From Caldimonas sp. (GTDB lineage: Bacteria > Pseudomonadota > Gammaproteobacteria > Burkholderiales > Burkholderiaceae_C), in NCBI GenBank assembly GCA_030150305.1, contig JASLGD010000210.1, positions 1 to 9,778 on the forward strand: 9,778 nucleotides of DNA, given 5' to 3'. A model generated the notes under the pieces. That model did no database searches. It was not told the DNA's origin and saw only the letters and a program-made list of their open reading frames with translations. Positions within the stretch are counted from its first letter, which is position 1, and each line of letters opens with the position of its first letter. Both the position numbers and the translations under genes were made by a program. This document shows positions 1-6,397 of the stretch, piece by piece.

Positions 1-1
1 C

Positions 2-2770
2 GACAAGACCCTGCTCCTGGTGGATGGCTCGAGCTATCTGTACCGCGCCTACCACGCGCTCCCGGACCTGCGCACCAAGGCCGGCTTTCCGACCGGAGCG
101 ATCCGCGGCGTCGTCTCGATGATGAAGCTGCTGCGCGAGCAGTATCCGGCGGCGCACGGCGCGTGCGTCTTCGACGACAAGGGCAAGACGTTTCGCGACG
201 ACTGGTACCCCGAGTACAAGGCGACGCGCACCGCGATGCCCGACGATCTCGCGCAGCAGATCGACCCGATCGTCGAGGGCATCAAGCTGCTCGGCTGGCC
301 GGTGCTGACGGTGCCGGGCATCGAGGCCGACGACGCGATCGGGACCATCTCGTGCATGGCCGCCAAGGGCGGCTTTCGCGTCGTCATCTCGACCGGCGAC
401 AAGGACCTCGCGCAGCTCGTCGGCGACAACGTCGTCCTCATCAACACGATGACCAACGACCGCCTCGACGCCGACGGCGTGCGCGCCAAGTTCGGCGTGC
501 CCCCCGAGAAGATCGTCGACTACCTGGCGCTGATCGGCGACTCGGTCGACAACGTCCCCGGCGTCGACAAGGTCGGCCCGAAGACGGCGGCCAAGTGGAT
601 CAACGAGCACGGCTCGCTCGAGGGCGTGATCGCGGCGGCGCCGACGATCAAGGGCGTCGTCGGCGAGAACCTGCGCCGCGTCGTCGACTGGCTGCCGCAG
701 GGCAGACGACTCGTCACCGTCGTCACCGACTGCGACCTGACGGGCCACGTCATGGGCTGGCCCGAGTTCGACGCGCTTGCGCTGCGCCCGATCGACGTCG
801 ACGCGCTGCTCGCGTTCTACGACCGCTACGAGCTGCAGGCGATGCGGCGCGAGCTCGAGACGTCGTTCGGCCGCGCGTCGCAAGGCGCGCAGCGGCTCGC
901 CTCGATGCCCGTGCCGGCGCCGGCACCGGTCGTCGACGTCCCCGACGCGGTGCCTTCAGAGGACATCGTCAAGAACTACGAGACGGTGACGACGGCCGAT
1001 GCGCTCGAGCGCTGGGCGGCGCGCGTCGAGGCCGCCGAGCTCGCCGCGATCGACATCGAGACCGACTCGCTCGATCCGATCCGCGCCAACCTGGTCGGGC
1101 TCTCGCTCGCGATCGCGCCGGGCGAGGCGTGCTACGTGCCGCTCGCGCACACGTACGCCGGCGCTCCCGACCAGCTGCCGCTCGCGCAGGTTCTCGCGCG
1201 CCTGCGGCCGTGGCTCGAGAACGCCGAAGCGGCGAAGGTCGCGCACAACGTCAAGTACGACAGCCACGTCTTCGCGCGTCTCGGCGTCGCGGTGCGCGGC
1301 TATCGGCACGACACGATGCTCGAGAGCTACGTCTGGGAGGCGCACAAGGCGCACACGCTCGAGAGCCTCGCGTTCCGCCATCTCGGCCGCACCGCGCTGA
1401 CGTACGAGGACGTCTGCGGCAAGGGCGCGAACCAGATTCCGTTTGCCCAGGTCGAGGTCACGCGCGCCGCCGCGTACTCGTGCGAGGACGCCGACATGGC
1501 GCTGCACGTCCACCAGGCGCTCTGGCCGCGCCTCGAGGCCGAGCCGAAGCTCGCCGACCTCTACCGCAGGATCGAGATGCCGACTTCGGACGTGCTGGCG
1601 CGCATCGAGCGCACCGGCGTGCTGATCGACTCGGCGCTCCTCGCCGCGCAGAGCCGCGAGCTCGCCGAGAAGATGGCGCGGCTCGAGCAGGAGGCGTACG
1701 AGATCGCCGGCCAGCCGTTCAACCTCGGCAGCCCGAAGCAGATCGGCGAGATCCTGTTCGGCAAGCTCGGCCTTCCGGTCGGCCGCAAGACCGCGAGCGG
1801 CGCGCCGTCGACCGACGAGGACGTCCTGCAGGAGCTCGCCGCCGACTATCCGCTGCCGGGCAAGCTCCTCGAGCACCGCAGCCTCTCGAAGCTGAAGGGC
1901 ACGTACACCGACAAGCTGCCGCTGATGGTCAACCCGGAGACGGGACGCGTGCACACGACCTACGCACAGGCCGTCGCGGTCACGGGCAGGCTCTCGAGCA
2001 ACGACCCGAACCTGCAGAACATCCCGATCCGCACCGCGGAGGGCCGGCGCATCCGCGAGGCGTTCATCGCCCCCGAAGGCGCCCGGATCCTGTCGGCCGA
2101 CTACTCGCAGATCGAGCTCAGGATCATGGCGCACATCTCCGGCGACGCCGGGCTGCTGTCGGCGTTCGGCAGCGACGTCGACATCCACCGCGCCACCGCG
2201 GCCGAGGTGTTCGGCGTCGCCTTCGCCGACGTCTCGCACGAGCAGCGGCGCTTCGCCAAGGTGATCAACTTCGGCCTCATCTACGGCATGAGCGCGTTCG
2301 GGCTGGCGCAGAACCTCGGCATCGAGCGCAGCGCGGCGACGGCCTACATCGAGCGCTACTTCGCGCGCTATCCAGGCGTCAAGCGCTACATGGACGAGAC
2401 GCGCGCGCAGGCGATCGAGCGCGGCTGGGTCGAGACGCTGTTCGGTCGCCGCGTCCACCTGCCCGAGATCCGAAAGCCCGGCCCGCGACGCAGCGCCGCC
2501 GAGCGGCAGGCGATCAACGCGCCGATGCAGGGCACCGCCGCCGACCTCGTCAAGCTCGCGATGATCGCGGTGCAGGAGCAGATCGATCGCGAGCGGCGCG
2601 CGACGCGGATGATCATGCAGGTCCACGACGAGCTCGTCTTCGAGGTGCCCGCGGCCGAGCTCGACTGGGCGCGCGAAGCGCTGCCGCGGACGATGGCGGC
2701 GGTGGCGACGCTCGCGGTGCCGCTCGTCGCCGAGGTCGGCGTCGGCGCCAACTGGGACGAGGCGCACTGA
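2..2770 (+). CDS. polA: DNA polymerase I, 5'-partial (cut by window edge)
   Basis: Repair and Okazaki-fragment-processing polymerase that removes RNA primers, fills gaps and proofreads. The reading frame is open from position 2 and lacks a true start. The GTG at position 20 is an internal Val in the conserved LLLVDGSSYLYRAYH block, which in E. coli begins several residues after Met1, so roughly 5-10 codons lie off the window. There are 922 visible residues against 928 in E. coli. Numbering from position 2, the 5'-nuclease domain spans about 1-290, with EADD, STGDKD and GDSVDNVPG metal-site motifs. A Pro/Ala-rich linker follows near 300-315. The 3'-5' exonuclease spans about 330-510, with D351/E353, D420 and Y492/D496 all intact, so proofreading is predicted active. 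The polymerase domain spans about 530-922. It has motif A ADYSQIELR (D700), motif B RRFAKVINFGLIYG (K753, F757, Y761) and motif C QVHDELVFEV (D876, E877). No frameshift is seen. It stands alone, 193 bases before the transporter genes. Confidence 0.98.
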   Translation, partial: DKTLLLVDGSSYLYRAYHALPDLRTKAGFPTGAIRGVVSMMKLLREQYPAAHGACVFDDKGKTFRDDWYPEYKATRTAMPDDLAQQIDPIVEGIKLLGWPVLTVPGIEADDAIGTISCMAAKGGFRVVISTGDKDLAQLVGDNVVLINTMTNDRLDADGVRAKFGVPPEKIVDYLALIGDSVDNVPGVDKVGPKTAAKWINEHGSLEGVIAAAPTIKGVVGENLRRVVDWLPQGRRLVTVVTDCDLTGHVMGWPEFDALALRPIDVDALLAFYDRYELQAMRRELETSFGRASQGAQRLASMPVPAPAPVVDVPDAVPSEDIVKNYETVTTADALERWAARVEAAELAAIDIETDSLDPIRANLVGLSLAIAPGEACYVPLAHTYAGAPDQLPLAQVLARLRPWLENAEAAKVAHNVKYDSHVFARLGVAVRGYRHDTMLESYVWEAHKAHTLESLAFRHLGRTALTYEDVCGKGANQIPFAQVEVTRAAAYSCEDADMALHVHQALWPRLEAEPKLADLYRRIEMPTSDVLARIERTGVLIDSALLAAQSRELAEKMARLEQEAYEIAGQPFNLGSPKQIGEILFGKLGLPVGRKTASGAPSTDEDVLQELAADYPLPGKLLEHRSLSKLKGTYTDKLPLMVNPETGRVHTTYAQAVAVTGRLSSNDPNLQNIPIRTAEGRRIREAFIAPEGARILSADYSQIELRIMAHISGDAGLLSAFGSDVDIHRATAAEVFGVAFADVSHEQRRFAKVINFGLIYGMSAFGLAQNLGIERSAATAYIERYFARYPGVKRYMDETRAQAIERGWVETLFGRRVHLPEIRKPGPRRSAAERQAINAPMQGTAADLVKLAMIAVQEQIDRERRATRMIMQVHDELVFEVPAAELDWAREALPRTMAAVATLAVPLVAEVGVGANWDEAH

Positions 2771-2963
2771 GCGCGCGAGCGCGCGCCGCGTCCCGCGCAG
2801 CACTCGCGCCGTCCTCCAGCGAAGACCGCGGCTTTCCGCGAGCTAAGGAAAAGCACTAGCCGACGAGCGGCTCGCGCCGACAGCGACTAGGGCAAAGCCC
2901 CGGTTCCTTTCGCTGGCCGCCGTCCTATCGTGCGCGCAGTCGAACGCGCCACGGGGCACCGCC
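2771..2963. other. polA-livG intergenic spacer with small hairpins
   Basis: I see no gene in this 193-base gap. It holds several short inverted repeats: GCGCGC-GAGC-GCGCGC at 2771-2786 right after the polA stop, CGCGG-CTTT-CCGCG at 2827-2840, and GGGC-AAA-GCCC at 2890-2900, which is followed by a modestly T-rich GGTTCCTTT. None is a convincing intrinsic terminator, because the stems are 4-6 bp and there is no clean T run. The stretch 2842-2859 is poorer in GC than its surroundings. A TATCGT hexamer at 2926-2931 matches four of six bases of a sigma-70 -10 box and would start transcription about 25 bases before livG, but no good -35 box lies upstream of it. The liv operon promoter, if separate from polA, should be in this gap. 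Confidence 0.5.
2953..2956 (+). promoter_or_regulatory. possible Shine-Dalgarno for a non-canonical livG start
   Basis: GGGG lies 7 bases before the ATC codon at 2964, which is where homology places the N-terminus of LivG. A competing GAGG at 2982-2985 lies 8 bases before GTG 2994. That GAGG is inside codons for the conserved LLEVENV segment, so it may be coincidental. The choice between the two starts is open. Confidence 0.3.
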
Positions 2964-3734
2964 ATCGAACCACCGCTGCTCGAGGTCGAGAACGTGTCGG
3001 TCCGCTTCGGCGGCATCGTCGCCCTCGACGGCGTGTCGTTCGCGGTCGCGCGCGGTCACATCGTCGGCTTCATCGGCCCGAACGGCGCCGGCAAGACGAC
3101 GATGTTCAACTGCCTGTCGCGGTTGTACACGTTCAGCGAGGGCCGGATCGCGTTCGAGGGCCGCTCGCTGCTCGAGACGCCGCCGCACGGCATCGCCGCG
3201 CTCGGCATCGGCCGCACGTTCCAGAACCTCGCGCTCTTTCGCACGATGAGCGTGCGCGACAACGTCAAGCTCGGCGGCCACGCGCGCACCAAGAGCGGCT
3301 ACGTCGCCAACGCGCTGCGGCTGCCCTCGGTGCGAATCGAGGAAGCGCGGCTCGGCGCCGCCGTCGACCGGCTGCTCGCGCTGCTCGATCTCGACGGCGT
3401 CGCCGACGTCGCGGTCAACGACCTCTCGTTCGGCACCCAGAAGCGCGTCGAGCTCGGCCGTGCGCTCGCCAGCGAGCCGAAGCTGCTGCTGCTCGACGAG
3501 CCGGCGGGCGGCCTCAACCACGAGGAGGTCGAGGCGCTGATGGATCTGCTGCGCCGGATCCGCGCCGAGCTCGGCCTCACGATGCTGCTCGTCGAGCACC
3601 ACATGAACATGGTGATGCGCATCTCCGACCGCGTCGTCGCGCTCGACTTCGGCAGGAAGATCGCCGACGGCACGCCGGCCGAGGTGCAGGCCGACGACGA
3701 CGTCGTGCGCGCCTACCTGGGAGTCGCCGCGTGA
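2964..3734 (+). CDS. livG: HAAT-family ABC importer ATPase LivG
   Basis: Cytoplasmic nucleotide-binding subunit that pairs with LivF and powers import through LivH/LivM. Counting from codon 2964, it has Walker A GPNGAGKTT (38-46), signature LSFGTQKRVE (from L154), Walker B LLLLDEPA (D178, E179) and an H-loop histidine in LVEHHM (H212). The AGGLNHEEVEAL and FGRKIADGTPAEV segments fit the LivG type. The start is uncertain. GTG 2994 gives 246 residues but removes the first beta-strand. The in-frame upstream codons read PLLEVENVSVRFGG, matching the LLEVRGLRAQYG segment of the neighbouring LivF, so coding clearly extends upstream. No in-frame ATG, GTG or TTG occurs between 2994 and the upstream stop at 2844. 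ATC 2964 gives 256 residues, close to E. coli LivG (255), and is used here. A sequencing error is the main alternative. The last bases overlap the livF start. Confidence 0.93.
   Translation: MEPPLLEVENVSVRFGGIVALDGVSFAVARGHIVGFIGPNGAGKTTMFNCLSRLYTFSEGRIAFEGRSLLETPPHGIAALGIGRTFQNLALFRTMSVRDNVKLGGHARTKSGYVANALRLPSVRIEEARLGAAVDRLLALLDLDGVADVAVNDLSFGTQKRVELGRALASEPKLLLLDEPAGGLNHEEVEALMDLLRRIRAELGLTMLLVEHHMNMVMRISDRVVALDFGRKIADGTPAEVQADDDVVRAYLGVAA
3719..3723 (+). promoter_or_regulatory. livF Shine-Dalgarno
   Basis: GGGAG lies 7 bases before GTG 3731, inside the last codons of livG. It supports the upstream GTG start over ATG 3767 for livF, and fits coupled translation through the GTGA overlap at 3731-3734. 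Confidence 0.6.
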
Positions 3735-4507
3735 GCGCCGCGACGACGCAGGCCGCCGCGGCGACGATGGCACCGCGTGCCGGCGAGGCGCCGTCCGGAT
3801 CGCTGCTCGAAGTGCGCGGCCTGCGCGCCCAGTACGGGGCGACGAAGGTCCTGCACGGCATCGACTTCGCGGTCGGCGCCGGCGGCATCACGACGGTGCT
3901 CGGCGCCAACGGCGCCGGCAAGACGACGCTGCTGCGCGCCGTCTGCAACATGATCCGCACGAGCGGCGAGGTGCGCCTCGCCGGTGAGCGCATCGACGGC
4001 CTCGCGACCGAGGCGATCGTGCGCCGCGGCGTCGGCCACGTTCCCGACGGCCGCGGCACGTTCATGAACCTCACCGTCGAGGAGAACCTGCGTCTGGGCG
4101 CGCACACGCGCAAGGACCGCGCCGAGATCGGCCCCGACTGCGAGCGCATGTACGCGTACTTCCCGCGCCTGAAGGAGCGCCGCCGCCAGCAGGCGGGAAC
4201 GCTCTCGGGAGGCGAGCAGCAGATGCTCGCGGTGTCGCGCGCGCTGATGCTGAGGCCCCGGCTGCTGCTCCTCGACGAGCCCTCGTTCGGGCTGGCGCCG
4301 CTGATCGTGCAGCAGCTGTTCGAGATCCTGAAGGCGATCAACCTGGCGGAACGGATCGCCATGCTGCTCGTCGAGCAGAACGCGGCGCTGGCGCTGCTGC
4401 TGGCCGACCAGGCGTACCTGCTCGAGACCGGGCGGGTCGTCATGTCGGGCCCGGCGCAGGCGATCCGCAGCGACGAGCAGGTGCGCCGCTCGTACCTCGG
4501 CTACTGA
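3731..4507 (+). CDS. livF: HAAT-family ABC importer ATPase LivF
   Basis: Second cytoplasmic ATPase of the importer, partner of LivG. From GTG 3731 it is 258 residues, with Walker A GANGAGKTT (58-66), the LivF-type segment RRGVGHVPDGRGTFMNLTVEENL, split here as RRGVGHVPDGRG then TFMNLTVEENL, signature LSGGEQQM (from L158), and Walker B LLLLDEPS (D182, E183). The H-loop position carries Gln in LLVEQNAALA, as is usual for LivF. The GTG overlaps the livG stop (GTGA) and has a GGGAG 7 bases upstream. This start adds an Ala/Thr-rich extension of about 22 residues before the conserved LLEVRGL strand, compared with about 237 residues for E. coli LivF. ATG 3767 would shorten the extension by 12 residues but lacks a comparable ribosome site. 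livH follows 11 bases after the stop. Confidence 0.95.
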   Translation: MSAATTQAAAATMAPRAGEAPSGSLLEVRGLRAQYGATKVLHGIDFAVGAGGITTVLGANGAGKTTLLRAVCNMIRTSGEVRLAGERIDGLATEAIVRRGVGHVPDGRGTFMNLTVEENLRLGAHTRKDRAEIGPDCERMYAYFPRLKERRRQQAGTLSGGEQQMLAVSRALMLRPRLLLLDEPSFGLAPLIVQQLFEILKAINLAERIAMLLVEQNAALALLLADQAYLLETGRVVMSGPAQAIRSDEQVRRSYLGY

Positions 4508-4518
4508 GCGGCGACGCG

Positions 4519-5388
4519 ATGGGCCAGCTGCTGCACCAGGTCCTCTCCGGCCTCGCGACCGGCGGCATCTACGCCAGCCTCGCGCTCGCGCTCGTCATGA
4601 TCTACCAGGCGACGCACCTGGTGAACTTCGCGCAGGGCGAGATGGCGATGTTCGCCACCTACATCGCCTGGGCGCTGATGCAGGCCGGCGTGCCGTACTG
4701 GTGGGCGTTCGCGATCACGGTCGCAGGCGCGTTCGTGCTCGGCGTCGCGGTCGAGCGGATCGTCGTGCGGCCGGTCGAGAACTCGCCGATCCTCGCGCTC
4801 GTCATCGTCTTCATCGCGCTGCTCGTCATCTTCAACAGCATCGCCGGCTGGATCTTCACCTACACCATCAAGCCGTTCCCGAGCCCGTTCCCGGCCGAGC
4901 CGCTGTTCGGCAACCGGTTCATGTCGTCGCACGAGATCGGCTCGATGGCGATCACCCTCGTCGTCCTCCTGCTCCTCTTCGTCTTCTTCCGCTTCACGCC
5001 GCTCGGCCTCGCGATGCGCGCGGCGGCGCAGAACCCGGTCTCGAGCCGGCTGGTCGGGATCCGCGTCGGCTGGATGCTCGCGCTCGGCTGGGGCCTCGCC
5101 GCGGCGATCGGCGCGATCGCCGGGATCATGGTCGCGCCGACCGTCTTCCTCGAGCCCAACATGATGGGCGGCATCCTGCTGTACGCGTTCGCCGGCGCGC
5201 TGCTCGGCGGCATCGACAGCCCCGGGGGCGCAGTCCTCGGCGGCTTCATTGTCGGCGTGCTGGAGAACGTCGTCGGCGCCTATGTCGGCAGCGATCTCAA
5301 GCTCACGCTCGCGCTCGTCGTCATCATCGGCGTGCTCGTCGTCAGGCCGTCGGGCCTGTTCGGCAAGGTCCACGTGGTGCGCGTCTGA
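4519..5388 (+). CDS. livH: HAAT-family ABC importer permease LivH
   Basis: Inner-membrane permease that forms the translocation path with LivM. It has 289 residues (E. coli LivH 308) and is strongly hydrophobic, with about eight predicted membrane segments by eye. LivH hallmarks include GLATGGIYASLALALVMIY near the start, HLVNFAQGEMAM, the ERIVVRPVENSP loop, and FTPLGLAMRAAAQNP with the following LVGI, which is the cytoplasmic coupling-helix region that contacts the ATPases. The C-terminal GALLGGIDSPGGAVLGG is also typical. The ATG at 4519 starts 11 bases after livF. No strong Shine-Dalgarno is visible, so translation may depend on coupling to livF. The stop codon shares its A with the livM start (TGATG). 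Confidence 0.96.
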   Translation: MGQLLHQVLSGLATGGIYASLALALVMIYQATHLVNFAQGEMAMFATYIAWALMQAGVPYWWAFAITVAGAFVLGVAVERIVVRPVENSPILALVIVFIALLVIFNSIAGWIFTYTIKPFPSPFPAEPLFGNRFMSSHEIGSMAITLVVLLLLFVFFRFTPLGLAMRAAAQNPVSSRLVGIRVGWMLALGWGLAAAIGAIAGIMVAPTVFLEPNMMGGILLYAFAGALLGGIDSPGGAVLGGFIVGVLENVVGAYVGSDLKLTLALVVIIGVLVVRPSGLFGKVHVVRV

Positions 5389-6365
5389 TGCTGCCGCTCG
5401 ATCGCCGCAAGCTCGTCGGGCTCGCGATCGTGCTCGCGCTCGCGTGCGCGCTGCCGTTCTTCGTCGCCAACTACCGCGTCTTCCAGATGACGCTCGTCCT
5501 CGCCTACGCGATCGCGCTGCTCGGGCTCAACATGCTGACCGGCTACAACGGCCAGATCTCGCTCGGCCACGGCGCGTTCTACGCGATCGGCGCGTACACG
5601 GCGGCGATCCTGATGGACAAGGCGGGCTGGCCGTACTGGGCGACGATCCCGGTCGCGGGGGCGGTCTGCTTCGTCGCCGGCTTCCTGTTCGGCCTGCCGG
5701 CGCTTCGCCTCGAAGGCCTCTATCTCGCGCTGGCGACGTTCGCGCTCGGCGTCGCGATGCCGCAGATCCTCAAGCACAAGGCGGTCGAGGAATGGACCGG
5801 CGGCGTCCAGGGCATCACGATCCTCAAGCCCGACGCGCCCGCGTGGAGCGGCCTGTCGCCGGACCGCTGGCTGTACTTCTTCTGCCTCGCCTGGGTCGTC
5901 GTCCTCTTCGTCCTCGGCTGGAACCTGCTGCGCGGGCGGATCGGGCGGGCGATGGTCGCGGTCCGGGATCAGCCCATTGCCGCGCAGGCGATGGGCGTCA
6001 ACACTGCGATGGTGAAGACGCTCACGTTCGGAGTCTCGGCGCTCTACACCGGCATCGCCGGCGCGCTCGCCGCGATCGCGGTGCAGTTCGTCGCCCCCGA
6101 CTCGTTCAACTTCTTCCTCTCGATCTCGCTGCTCACCGGGGTCGTCATCGGCGGGCTGGCGTCGATCTCCGGCGCGTTCTTCGGCGCCGTCTTCATCCAG
6201 TTCGTCCCCAACGTCGCCGACGAGATCTCGAAGGCCGCGCCCTGGGCGATCTACGGCGTCGTCCTGATCGCCTTCATGTACGCGATGCCGACCGGCGTCG
6301 CCGGCTTCGTCCGCGTCGCGCGGGCCCGCGTCGCGCGTGCGCGCGCCGTCGCGACCGTGCGTTGA
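5388..6365 (+). CDS. livM: HAAT-family ABC importer permease LivM
   Basis: Second inner-membrane permease, partner of LivH. It has 325 residues, the usual size for LivM outside the enterobacteria; E. coli LivM is longer at about 425 because of an N-terminal extension. Family blocks include LLGLNMLTGYNGQISLGHG, the AFYAIGAYTAA segment, LPALRLEGLYLALATFALG, and GRAMVAVRDQPIAAQAMGVN, which is the cytoplasmic EAA-like coupling loop. The SGAFFGAVFIQFVPN block lies near the end. The ATG overlaps the livH stop by one base and has no good Shine-Dalgarno at normal spacing, so translational coupling is likely. The C-terminus is an unusual basic tail of RVARA repeats (see the separate repeat entry). The gene ends 32 bases before the binding-protein gene. 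Confidence 0.96.
   Translation: MLPLDRRKLVGLAIVLALACALPFFVANYRVFQMTLVLAYAIALLGLNMLTGYNGQISLGHGAFYAIGAYTAAILMDKAGWPYWATIPVAGAVCFVAGFLFGLPALRLEGLYLALATFALGVAMPQILKHKAVEEWTGGVQGITILKPDAPAWSGLSPDRWLYFFCLAWVVVLFVLGWNLLRGRIGRAMVAVRDQPIAAQAMGVNTAMVKTLTFGVSALYTGIAGALAAIAVQFVAPDSFNFFLSISLLTGVVIGGLASISGAFFGAVFIQFVPNVADEISKAAPWAIYGVVLIAFMYAMPTGVAGFVRVARARVARARAVATVR
6312..6341 (+). repeat. 15-bp tandem repeat in livM 3' end
   Basis: Two adjacent 15-base units at 6312-6326 and 6327-6341 differ at only three positions and encode RVARA twice, followed by a degenerate RAVA. The result is an Arg-rich tail on LivM, probably facing the cytoplasm. The repeat may simply reflect local duplication in GC-rich sequence. 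Confidence 0.7.
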
Positions 6366-6387
6366 TTCCCCCACCGTCCCTGCAATT

Positions 6388-6391
6388 GGAG
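6388..6391 (+). promoter_or_regulatory. Shine-Dalgarno of the binding-protein gene
   Basis: GGAG lies 6 bases before ATG 6398. It is among the clearer ribosome sites in the cassette, consistent with high translation of a periplasmic binding protein, and it fixes the start codon. Confidence 0.65.
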
Positions 6392-6397
6392 CGAGAC

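Noticed and set aside
956..2803. 615-codon open frame antisense to polA
   Set aside because: Its translation is Arg/Asp/Glu/Val-rich with no recognisable motif, and it lies opposite a fully conserved polA frame. Long antisense frames are expected in GC-rich coding DNA.
163..2859. 898-codon + strand frame overlapping polA in another register
   Set aside because: It is dominated by Arg and Ala runs from GC-rich codons read out of frame, while the polA frame explains the whole stretch.
2890..2909. Intrinsic terminator after polA (GGGC-AAA-GCCC then GGTTCCTTT)
   Set aside because: The stem is only 4 bp and the T content that follows is interrupted. It lies about 120 bases after the polA stop, so it is too weak to call.
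3423..3437. Degenerate ABC signature in LivG (LSFGT instead of LSGGQ)
   Set aside because: LivG-type ATPases commonly vary here (E. coli has LAYGQ), and the other ATPase motifs are intact, so this is not evidence of inactivity.
2930..3730. Possible fusion of an upstream domain to LivF through the long frame starting at GTG 2930
   Set aside because: The part before 3731 is the out-of-frame shadow of livG and encodes an Arg-rich, motif-free sequence. livG itself is intact in its own frame.
4379..4384. Gln in place of the H-loop histidine in LivF (LLVEQN)
   Set aside because: Gln at this position is the normal state of LivF proteins, including the E. coli one.
6362..6397. Internal promoter before the binding-protein gene (TTGATT as -35)
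   Set aside because: No -10-like hexamer sits at 16-18 bases; CAATTG and TGCAAT are too close to the -35 candidate.
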